Shown here: in pieces, positions 1 to 5,807 of the stretch
Numbering within the stretch: the first letter of the stretch is position 1
How the letters are laid out: the number at the start of each line of letters is the position of its first letter
NCBI GenBank assembly: GCA_018383835.1
Contig: JAHAWR010000087.1
Coordinates: 1 to 6,553 of the forward strand
DNA length: 6,553 bases
Direction of reading: 5' to 3'
DNA from: Candidatus Jordarchaeia archaeon
GTDB taxonomy: Archaea > Asgardarchaeota > Jordiarchaeia > Jordiarchaeales > Freyrarchaeaceae
Translations under genes and position numbers: made by a program
The notes under the pieces: generated by a model
Told to the model about the DNA's origin: nothing
Seen by the model: only the letters and a program-made list of their open reading frames with translations
Database searches by the model: none

Positions 1-514
1 AGCTTTGGTTATATGTCCCACCGATAAAGCGGGGGAGTTCACGTCAGACCAGGTTGAAATTGCTGGGGCGTGGAAGGCCAGCGACACGTTTCTCTTCCAC
101 ATGAGGAAAGACTTCCTGTCGTTGAAAGCTACAGTTGAGGCTTCTAAAATGGTGTACGAGATGGCAAAAATAACTCCTGAAGACGTGGATGTGGCGGAAG
201 TACATGACTCCTTCTCTATAGCTGGGATCCTAGCTATAGAGGATCTTGGCTTTGCGCGTAAGGGTGAGGGGTGGAAGGCGGTGGAGGAGGAACTGATAAG
301 CCTAGACGGCGAGATACCCATAAACCCCTCTGGAGGGTTGAAGGCGCGCGGCCACCCGATAGGGGCGACCGGAATATATCAGGCCGCCGAAATAGTCCTC
401 CAGTTGCGAGGCGAGGCCGGTAAAAGGCAGGTGCCAGACGCCCAAATAGGCTTATCACACAACACAAGCGGGTTTGGAACATCCGCTATAGTTCACGTGT
501 TTAAGGCAAGATGA
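1..514 (+). CDS. Acetyl-CoA C-acetyltransferase (archaeal/SCP2-type thiolase), C-terminal part, 5' end cut by window
   Basis: This enzyme condenses two acetyl-CoA into acetoacetyl-CoA, the first step of the mevalonate pathway, in the cytoplasm. The frame is open from base 2 (GCT) and ends at TGA 512-514, so about 170 C-terminal residues are present. The TTG at 5 is only an internal codon. Visible thiolase motifs are VHDSFSIAG (His at 203-205), the GGLKARGHPIGATG loop with the catalytic His at 353-355, and a terminal SHNTSGFGTSAIVHVF segment. The last carries HN where bacterial biosynthetic thiolases have a Cys-x-Gly motif, as in SCP2-type and archaeal thiolases. The nucleophilic Cys should lie in the missing N-terminal half. 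The next gene is a DUF35 protein. In archaea, thiolase, HMG-CoA synthase and DUF35 form a complex that passes acetoacetyl-CoA directly onward, so the biosynthetic direction is favoured. Family assignment is firm; the substrate is inferred from context. Confidence 0.9.
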   Translation, partial: ALVICPTDKAGEFTSDQVEIAGAWKASDTFLFHMRKDFLSLKATVEASKMVYEMAKITPEDVDVAEVHDSFSIAGILAIEDLGFARKGEGWKAVEEELISLDGEIPINPSGGLKARGHPIGATGIYQAAEIVLQLRGEAGKRQVPDAQIGLSHNTSGFGTSAIVHVFKAR

Positions 515-518
515 GGTG
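513..518 (+). promoter_or_regulatory. Shine-Dalgarno GAGGTG of the DUF35 gene
   Basis: GAGGTG overlaps the last bases of the thiolase stop codon and lies 6 nt before ATG 525. This spacing favours ATG 525 over the in-frame GTG 516 and TTG 519, which lie inside or directly on the motif. It also suggests translation of the DUF35 gene is coupled to thiolase termination. Confidence 0.55.
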
Positions 519-524
519 TTGGGA

Positions 525-947
525 ATGACGCCATCAAGTCTCTGGAGAGAAATACCTCAAAGGTACCGCCTTGAGGCAGTCTTCTGCCCTAAGTGTTCAG
601 CAACATACTTCCCTCCAAGAGAGCTATGCACCGAGTGCGGCTCAAGAGAGCTTGAAAGGAAGAGGCTTCCAACAAGAGGAAAACTGGTGACTTACACCGT
701 GATACACACACCACCTAAAGGGTTCGAGTTATACACCCCTTACATAATAGGCCTTGTCAGGCTCGAAGACGGAACGCATATAACCGCACAAATAACCGAC
801 GCAGATCCTAACGAGCTTGACTTAGATATGGATGTAGAATCCGTGATAAGAAAGGTGAGAGAAAACGGGCGCGATGGACCCATTTACTACGGCTACAAGT
901 TTAGGCCGATCCTGAGCAACAATGGTGCTCCAGAGAGAAAGTGTTAG
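525..947 (+). CDS. DUF35 OB-fold / zinc-ribbon acyl-CoA-associated protein, partner of thiolase
   Basis: This 140-residue protein has the standard DUF35 layout. A short N-terminal helical part (about 1-17) is followed by a rubredoxin-like zinc ribbon with Cys21-x2-Cys24 and Cys35-x2-Cys38, then an OB-fold (about 46-130) with the typical stretch GKLVTYTVIHTPPKGF and an IIGLVRLEDG strand. In the characterised archaeal thiolase/HMG-CoA synthase complex, DUF35 is the scaffold that bridges the two enzymes and helps bind CoA; it has no known catalysis of its own. Start ATG 525 is chosen for its SD. GTG 516 would add three residues. The gene begins 10 nt after the thiolase stop, and the decarboxylase gene follows 30 nt after its own stop. 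The role is inferred from family and neighbours. Confidence 0.9.
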   Translation: MTPSSLWREIPQRYRLEAVFCPKCSATYFPPRELCTECGSRELERKRLPTRGKLVTYTVIHTPPKGFELYTPYIIGLVRLEDGTHITAQITDADPNELDLDMDVESVIRKVRENGRDGPIYYGYKFRPILSNNGAPERKC

Positions 948-977
948 GCTGGTAGCTGCAAGAGGTTCTGGTAAAGC

Positions 978-2282
978 ATGAGAAGCTTCCTGTCTTGGTT
1001 AGAAGATAATGGGCTTCTCATTAAAGTTAAGAAGCCAGTGTCTACTAAGTATGAAATACCAGCCATAATGAAGAAGCTCGACGGTAAACCTATTCTCTTC
1101 GAGAACGTTGCAGGAAGCAAGTTCAAGGTGGCAGGCAACCTGTGCTCAAGCAGGGAGCTGCTGGCTGGAGGGCTAGGGGTACCGCCCCAAGCGCTCGTCT
1201 CACGGATCGCAGAAGCGATGGAAAACCCGACAGAGCCTGAGGTCACCAGTAGTGGCCGGTGTCTCGAGGTCGCTGAGCCAGTGGACTTAACTCGCCTCCC
1301 CATACTGACGCATATGGAGAAAGACGGTGGACCATATGTGACGGCCGGTGTAGTCACGGTACGTGACCCGGAGTATGGGCGCAATATAAGCTTCCACAGA
1401 CTCATGCTTCTCGATGAAAAGCATTTCGCAATAAGAGTCGTGGAAGACAGAGACTTAGACCTGTACCTTAAGAGGGCTGGAGGCGAGCTTGATGCAGCCA
1501 TAACAATAGGGAACCCCCCATCGGTTCTCGTGGCAGCCGCTACATCCCTCTCCCCCGACGTCGACGAGTATACCATAGCCAACAGTCTAAAGCCGTTGAA
1601 ACTTGTTAAGTGTAGAGCAGTCGACCTAGAAGTTCCAGCAGAAGCCGAGGTACTACTAGAAGCAAGGATAACTAAAGAGCTAGTTGAGGAGGGCCCATTC
1701 CCGGACATAACTGGGACCTACGACATAGTGCGGGAGCAGCCGGTGGTTGAGGTTCACCGTTTCACCCACGCTAGAGATGCCATATACCAAGCAATACTCC
1801 CAGGGGGGATGGAGCACAGGGCTCTCATGGGGCTACCTAGGGAGCCGGCGATATACAGGGAGGTTAGCAATGTGTGCGAGTGCCTCGATGTCCTCCTAAC
1901 CCCCGGAGGTTGTTCATGGCTTCACTGCGTGGTGAAAATAAAGAAAAGGGATCCCGACGACGGGTTGAAGGCGATAGAGGCGGCCTTTAAGGCTCACAAG
2001 TCTCTGAAGCACGTGGTAGTGGTTGATGAAGACATAGACATTCACGACCCCTACTCGGTTGAGTACGCCATAGCCACGCGCTTCCAAGCATCAAAGAACC
2101 TTGTCGTCACGGCTGGTAAGGGCTCGTCGCTTGACCCGTCCGCCGACCAGAGGACGCGGGAGACAACTAAGGTTGGGATTGACGCTACAATACCATTCGA
2201 CAAGCCACGAGACAAGTTTCTCCCCGCAAAGATTCCCGGATATGAATCTATAAGGGTTGAGGACTATGTACCTAACCAATGA
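978..2282 (+). CDS. UbiD-family decarboxylase, probable trans-anhydromevalonate 5-phosphate decarboxylase (prenyl-FMN dependent)
   Basis: The predicted reaction is decarboxylation of trans-anhydromevalonate 5-phosphate to isopentenyl phosphate, using prenylated FMN made by UbiX, in the cytoplasm. The 434 residues match the UbiD family in length. Recognisable parts are the N-terminal domain (MRSFLSWLEDNG), the prFMN/metal segment NISFHR at 136-141 (Asn136 and Arg141 align with Asn168 and Arg173 of fungal Fdc1), Glu228 in EVLLEAR (Fdc1 Glu233), and EGPFPD at 238-243 (Glu238 for Glu277, Asp243 for Glu282). Asp159 appears where Fdc1 has the metal ligand His191. ATG 978 is the first start after an in-frame TAA at 972-974; GAGGTT (962-967) is a weak SD. 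The substrate is not readable from the sequence. It is inferred from the adjacent phosphomevalonate dehydratase subunits and HMG-CoA reductase, as characterised for the Aeropyrum pernix pathway. A menaquinone-type or aromatic acid decarboxylase is the alternative, but the context argues against it. Confidence 0.88.
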   Translation: MRSFLSWLEDNGLLIKVKKPVSTKYEIPAIMKKLDGKPILFENVAGSKFKVAGNLCSSRELLAGGLGVPPQALVSRIAEAMENPTEPEVTSSGRCLEVAEPVDLTRLPILTHMEKDGGPYVTAGVVTVRDPEYGRNISFHRLMLLDEKHFAIRVVEDRDLDLYLKRAGGELDAAITIGNPPSVLVAAATSLSPDVDEYTIANSLKPLKLVKCRAVDLEVPAEAEVLLEARITKELVEEGPFPDITGTYDIVREQPVVEVHRFTHARDAIYQAILPGGMEHRALMGLPREPAIYREVSNVCECLDVLLTPGGCSWLHCVVKIKKRDPDDGLKAIEAAFKAHKSLKHVVVVDEDIDIHDPYSVEYAIATRFQASKNLVVTAGKGSSLDPSADQRTRETTKVGIDATIPFDKPRDKFLPAKIPGYESIRVEDYVPNQ

Positions 2283-3438
2283 GGAGGAGAAGGCGCTGGA
2301 CGGCGAGCACGGTGAGGTAGTAAGCCTCGCAATGAGGATCCTCTGTGCCCTAGGAGACTTCTTCGAGGCAGACCGCCTCATACCGGTTCAGAGCGCTCAC
2401 GTCTCGGGGGTATCCTACAAGACTGGAGGTGAAGCCCTCCTGACAACACTGAGAAAATTCTCTTCCATGAAGGCCAAAGCTCTGGTTCCTACTACGCTAA
2501 ACCCTGGAGGAGTGGACCTCGAGAGGTGGAGGGAGATGGGAGTTGAGGAGGAGTTCTTCGAGAAGCAGAAAAAGATCATTTCATTCTACACGGATATGGG
2601 CATCCTTGCAACTTGCAGTTGCACACCATACGAGGCCGGGAACCTTCCAGCCAGAGGAGCCCACGTAGCCTTCGCTGAGTCATCGGCTGTCGCCTTCATC
2701 AACTCGTACTTAGGTGCGCGAACCAACAGGGAGAGCGGCCTCTCAGCTCTTGCATCGGCAATAACGGGAAAAACCCCCTGCTACGGCCTCCACGTGGATG
2801 GGAACAGGCGTCCCACAGTGAAAGTTAAAGTTACAGCCTCCCTGGAATCCCCGACACATTATGGGGCGCTAGGATACCTTATCGGGAAAAACTTCGGTGA
2901 CGCGATCCCCCTAATTCAGAGTGGCCGTCCCCTCCCGCTAGTCGAGGCAAAGCATCTCTCATCCGCCGCGGCAGCCTCAGGCGCCATTGCACTATACTAC
3001 TGGGGAGAGGCTCCTGGGGACAGCGACTTGGAGAAAGTAGAGGTAGATGGAAGAAGTCTCGCCGAGGTTTTCGAGTTGTTCGGTCTGTCAGAAGAACCTG
3101 AGGTCATCGTGCTGGGATGCCCCCACTACTCCATACACGAGATGAGGAAAGTGGCTGAAATGGTTGAAGGGAGATGGGTGAAGACTCCACTTTGGATCTT
3201 CACCTCCCGGCAAGTTAGACACCTTGGGGAGCAGTTGGGCCTTGTTCAGAAAATAGAGCAGGCTGGAGGAAAGGTCTTCTGCGACACCTGCCCCATAGTC
3301 GCCCCTCTGAAAGGGTTCCGCAATCTTTTGACCGACTCGGCTAAAGCAGCCCACTATGCTCCCTCAATGAACAAGATGGAATCTGCCCTGCTGTCAACCG
3401 ATGGATGTGTGAGGGTCGCTTTAAGGGGGGTCCAATAG
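2266..3438 (+). CDS. Phosphomevalonate dehydratase large subunit (aconitase X catalytic domain)
   Basis: With the small subunit, this protein should dehydrate (R)-mevalonate 5-phosphate to trans-anhydromevalonate 5-phosphate at an Fe-S cluster. The 390 residues start MYLTNEEEKALDGEHG and continue with the AcnX signature RLIPVQSAHVSGVSYKTGG (37-55), TCSCTPYEAG (116-125), the ARTNRESG substrate loop (151-158), GCPHYS (284-289) and FCDTCPIVAP (338-347). Candidate cluster ligands are Cys117/119, Cys285 and Cys339/342; the family uses three cysteines. Start ATG 2266 matches the family N-terminus. An in-frame TTG at 2257 would add only three residues. The ATG lies 17 nt inside the upstream decarboxylase gene, preceded by AAGGG/GAGGA. 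Bacterial AcnX relatives dehydrate cis-3-hydroxyproline, but the separate large and small genes and the mevalonate neighbours support the phosphomevalonate enzyme. Confidence 0.9.
   Translation: MYLTNEEEKALDGEHGEVVSLAMRILCALGDFFEADRLIPVQSAHVSGVSYKTGGEALLTTLRKFSSMKAKALVPTTLNPGGVDLERWREMGVEEEFFEKQKKIISFYTDMGILATCSCTPYEAGNLPARGAHVAFAESSAVAFINSYLGARTNRESGLSALASAITGKTPCYGLHVDGNRRPTVKVKVTASLESPTHYGALGYLIGKNFGDAIPLIQSGRPLPLVEAKHLSSAAAASGAIALYYWGEAPGDSDLEKVEVDGRSLAEVFELFGLSEEPEVIVLGCPHYSIHEMRKVAEMVEGRWVKTPLWIFTSRQVRHLGEQLGLVQKIEQAGGKVFCDTCPIVAPLKGFRNLLTDSAKAAHYAPSMNKMESALLSTDGCVRVALRGVQ
3425..3431 (+). promoter_or_regulatory. Shine-Dalgarno-like GGGGGGT before the small dehydratase subunit
   Basis: A G-rich motif inside the 3' end of the large-subunit gene lies 6 nt before GTG 3438. 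It decides the start: an in-frame ATG at 3405 would add 11 residues (MCEGRFKGGPI) unlike the usual N-terminus of this subunit and would lie upstream of the motif. Confidence 0.5.
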
Positions 3439-3875
3439 TGACCAAACTTGTCCTGAGAGGGTTCGGCTTGAAAGCCGTCAGGTTTCCCGTTGCTGAGGGA
3501 GAAGCCATCGTCTCAAATTCCCCTATATCCTTTTTGGGCAACGTGGATCCAGAGACAGGGGTTATCCAAAACCATCCCCTAGAAGGCAAGAGCATTGCCG
3601 GACGCGTGTTCGTATTTCCCACAGGCGTGGGCTCAACCGTCGGAACTTACGTCATCATAAACCTGGCAGAGAAGGGACTAGCCCCTAAGGCGATAATCCA
3701 GAGGAAAGCAGACACCGTAACACTAATAGGGGCGGTCGTAGCTGGGATCCCCCTTATACACCGCGTCACCCCAGACCCAGTTGAATCAATAAGAACCGGT
3801 GACTGGGTTAGAGTAGACTCTTCTAAAGGGCTAATAGAAGTAGAAAGGAATAAAGGAGGTTGGGAAAGTGGCTAG
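3438..3875 (+). CDS. Phosphomevalonate dehydratase small subunit (aconitase X swivel domain, DUF126 type)
   Basis: This is the swivelling beta-barrel partner of the large subunit and supplies active-site residues for dehydrating mevalonate 5-phosphate. The 145 residues from GTG 3438 show the family hallmarks: GEAIVSNSPISFLGNVDPETG (21-41), a loop PTGVGSTVGTY (61-71) whose Ser66 is the candidate catalytic serine equivalent to that of the aconitase swivel domain, APKAIIQRKADTVTLIGAVVAGIPLI (82-107), and a C-terminal GDWVRVD strand (121-127). The length is typical for a stand-alone small subunit. Its start overlaps the large-subunit stop by one base (TAGTG), which suggests equimolar coupled synthesis. 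Its 3' end contains the SD and start of the HMG-CoA reductase gene. In many bacteria the two parts are fused; here they are separate, as in archaea. Confidence 0.9.
   Translation: MTKLVLRGFGLKAVRFPVAEGEAIVSNSPISFLGNVDPETGVIQNHPLEGKSIAGRVFVFPTGVGSTVGTYVIINLAEKGLAPKAIIQRKADTVTLIGAVVAGIPLIHRVTPDPVESIRTGDWVRVDSSKGLIEVERNKGGWESG
3855..3860 (+). promoter_or_regulatory. Strong Shine-Dalgarno GGAGGT of HMG-CoA reductase
   Basis: AAAGGAGGT ends 7 nt before GTG 3868, the best SD match in the window. It lies inside the small dehydratase subunit gene and fixes the GTG start of HMG-CoA reductase 8 nt before the upstream stop codon. Confidence 0.7.
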
Positions 3876-5145
3876 TCTTGAGTTGTCGGAGGAGGAACTT
3901 GTCGAAAAACTCGTTAAAGGAGAGTTAAAGCTCCACGAAGTGGAGAAGTATGTAGGTAGCGTGGATGCTGCTGCGCGGGTAAGGAGGAGAGCGATAGAGA
4001 AAATCATAGGGAAAGAGCTTAAGCACATTGGAAGCTACTCCATAGACCTCGACGAGACAGCATCCAGAAACATTGAGAACCCGATAGGCGTTCAGCAAAT
4101 CCCCCTCGGGGTTGCAGGACCATTGAAAGTGAAGGGCGAGGTGGCGAACGGAGAATACTTTATCCCGCTTGCCACAACGGAAGGCGCCCTTGTTGCGAGC
4201 GTTAACAGGGGGTGCCGCGCGATAACGGCTAGTGGCGGCGCGCGGGCAAGGGTACTCAAGTCAGGGATAACAAGAGCTCCATGCATATGTGTCCCCGACA
4301 CCGAGCACGCGGTAAAACTCGTTGAGTGGATACGCCAAAACTTTGAAGAAGTAAAGAGAGTTTTTGAGGGAGATGACCCCTTCCTTAAACTTGCCGACGT
4401 CCAACACTGGATAATTGGACGCAACGTGTTCATACGATTCGTAGCAGATGCGGGAGACGCCATGGGCATGAACATGGCGACGTCAGCAAGCGACAAAGTG
4501 TGCAGTTACATAGAGCAGCGGTTTCCGTGGGCAAAGACGATAGCTCTTTCAGGCAACATGTGCGTTGACAAGAAGCCGTCAGCCCTCAACTACATTCTCG
4601 GGCGGGGAAAAACAGTACAGGCGGAGGCAGTACTAAAGCGAGACTACATTAGAGATGTGTTGAAAACAACTCCCGAAGATATGGTTGAAGTAGTCTACAG
4701 GAAGCTCTACATAGGGACAGGGCAGGCTGCGGCTTACGGTCTAAACGCCCACGTTGCAAACATAATCGCGGCAATCTGGCTGGCCACGGGACAGGACGCC
4801 GCGCATATAGGTGAGAGTAGCATGGGGATCATAACCGCCGAGGTACTTGAAAGCGGAGACCTATATATGTCGCTGACTCTCCCGTCAATGGTGTGCGGAA
4901 CAATAGGAGGAGGCATGTGGCTGCCACAGTACCAAGAGGCACTATCCATCATGGATTGTGGCGGCGGCTTCATCAAAGAAGCGCCCCCAGGGACTCTCGC
5001 CAAGAAGTTCGCCGAAATAGCGTGCTCAGCAGCATTGGCCGGGGAAACCTCCCTTATAGCGGCGCTGGCAGCCGGACATCTGGCTAAAGCCCACGAACGC
5101 CTCGGACGAGGAAAAACTGCACGGAAGAAGATCGAAAAAGTGTAA
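3868..5145 (+). CDS. hmgA: HMG-CoA reductase, class I, soluble archaeal form (NADPH)
   Basis: This enzyme reduces (S)-HMG-CoA to (R)-mevalonate and CoA with two NADPH, the committed step of isoprenoid lipid synthesis, in the cytoplasm. The 425 residues contain every class I hallmark: an N-terminal helical part (1-60), ENPIGVQQIPLGVAGPL (70-86), TTEGALVASVNRGC (103-116) with catalytic Glu105, the cofactor motif DAMGMNM (197-203), SGNMCVDKKPSALN (228-241) with catalytic Lys235, GQDAAHIGESS (308-318) with Asp310, and AAGHLAKAH (401-409) with catalytic His409. There is no membrane domain, and glycine stands where mammalian enzymes carry the AMPK-phosphorylated serine. Start GTG 3868 is fixed by a strong SD. 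The gene overlaps the dehydratase small subunit by 8 nt and is the last gene of the run. Its product, after mevalonate kinase, is the substrate of the upstream dehydratase. Confidence 0.97.
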   Translation: MASLELSEEELVEKLVKGELKLHEVEKYVGSVDAAARVRRRAIEKIIGKELKHIGSYSIDLDETASRNIENPIGVQQIPLGVAGPLKVKGEVANGEYFIPLATTEGALVASVNRGCRAITASGGARARVLKSGITRAPCICVPDTEHAVKLVEWIRQNFEEVKRVFEGDDPFLKLADVQHWIIGRNVFIRFVADAGDAMGMNMATSASDKVCSYIEQRFPWAKTIALSGNMCVDKKPSALNYILGRGKTVQAEAVLKRDYIRDVLKTTPEDMVEVVYRKLYIGTGQAAAYGLNAHVANIIAAIWLATGQDAAHIGESSMGIITAEVLESGDLYMSLTLPSMVCGTIGGGMWLPQYQEALSIMDCGGGFIKEAPPGTLAKKFAEIACSAALAGETSLIAALAAGHLAKAHERLGRGKTARKKIEKV

Positions 5146-5153
5146 ATACTCCT

Positions 5154-5165
5154 CTTTTTAAAAAG
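5154..5165. terminator. Bidirectional T-run terminator between convergent genes
   Basis: CTTTTTAAAAAG is a perfect 12-base palindrome in the 31-base gap between the hmgA stop and the marC stop. It gives a T5 run to transcripts from both sides, matching the archaeal pattern in which a short T-tract in the non-template strand is enough for termination. It begins 9 bases after hmgA ends on the plus strand and 12 bases after marC ends on the minus strand. Confidence 0.55.
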
Positions 5166-5176
5166 TTCTCCATAGG

Positions 5177-5794
5177 CTACTTGAAGATTCCCGCTATCCC
5201 TTTTATAATGAGCTCCACAGCTATTGCCGCTATAATTAACGCCATGACTCGTGCTATCACGAGAGACCCTGTCCTGCCTAGGAAGCGGCTAAACGGGTCT
5301 ATGAACTTGAGCACGAGCCACGTGACTATGAACGATAGGATTACGGCCGTCACGGTCACGATGACGCCTGAGGATTGAAGGTACATGATCGCTGTTGTTA
5401 TTGCTCCCGGACCGACTAAGAGGGGGCATGCTATGGGGACGACCCCTATGCTCTCTGAGGGCACCGTCTCCTCTCTCTTCCACCCAAGAATGAGTATTCG
5501 GAGGGCGATCACCATTAGGAGTATTCCGCCGGCGATCATGAAGCTCTCTATGGTTATCCCGAAGAGGAACAGGATGTAGTTTCCAACGGCGGCGAAGCAC
5601 ATCAGCAAAGTGAACCCCGTTACCAATGCAAGGTGGAAGGCACGCTTCCTTTCCTTCACGCTCATATGTTCCGTAAGGCTCAAGAAAATAGGGATGTTGC
5701 CCACCGGATCCATTATCACAAACAGCGAAATAAAGGCCTTCGCCAAATCCGGCAAAGAACAAAACAAGTGTATCATTATCGTCTCGGGAAGCAA
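5177..5794 (-). CDS. MarC family integral membrane protein
   Basis: This 205-residue polytopic membrane protein shows the MarC signature FISLFVIMDPVGNIPIFLSL (21-40), a second half-repeat with PIACPLLVGPGAITTAI (120-136), and the C-terminal GSLVIARVMALIIAAIAVELIIKGI (176-200). Six hydrophobic segments are visible at about 16-40, 54-76, 80-104, 115-137, 142-164 and 177-202, the usual number for the family. The family name comes from the mar region of E. coli, but its transport substrate or function is not established, so none is claimed. TTG 5794 is the first start after an in-frame stop and has a GGTGGT SD. ATG 5776 (MIHLFCS) would give 199 residues and is an alternative. The gene converges on hmgA, follows selD on the same strand, and has no visible link to the mevalonate genes. 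Confidence 0.88.
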   Translation of the reverse strand: MLPETIMIHLFCSLPDLAKAFISLFVIMDPVGNIPIFLSLTEHMSVKERKRAFHLALVTGFTLLMCFAAVGNYILFLFGITIESFMIAGGILLMVIALRILILGWKREETVPSESIGVVPIACPLLVGPGAITTAIMYLQSSGVIVTVTAVILSFIVTWLVLKFIDPFSRFLGRTGSLVIARVMALIIAAIAVELIIKGIAGIFK

Positions 5795-5800
5795 GTGAGA

Positions 5801-5806
5801 ACCACC
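5801..5806 (-). promoter_or_regulatory. Shine-Dalgarno-like GGTGGT for the MarC gene
   Basis: On the minus strand GGTGGT lies 6 nt before TTG 5794 and supports that start over ATG 5776, which has no clear SD. It directly follows the stop codon (5808-5810) of the candidate small ORF. Confidence 0.4.
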
Positions 5807-5807
5807 A

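Noticed and set aside
944..1708. Long minus-strand open frame of 254 codons opposite the UbiD gene
   Set aside because: It is Ser/Thr-rich low-complexity translation antisense to a well-supported UbiD gene, with no recognisable domain; a typical shadow frame.
3405..3437. ATG 3405 as start of the dehydratase small subunit
   Set aside because: It would add 11 residues unlike the family N-terminus and lies upstream of the G-rich SD that is well spaced for GTG 3438.
2266..3875. Annotation of the split AcnX genes as TCA-cycle aconitase or cis-3-hydroxyproline dehydratase
   Set aside because: The sequence is AcnX type rather than classical aconitase, and the genes are embedded between an anhydromevalonate-phosphate-type decarboxylase and HMG-CoA reductase, not amino-acid catabolism genes.
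5289..5762. Minus-strand frame of 157 codons overlapping marC in another frame
   Set aside because: It is Arg/His/Pro-rich with no domain, while the overlapping frame encodes clear MarC motifs and six hydrophobic helices.
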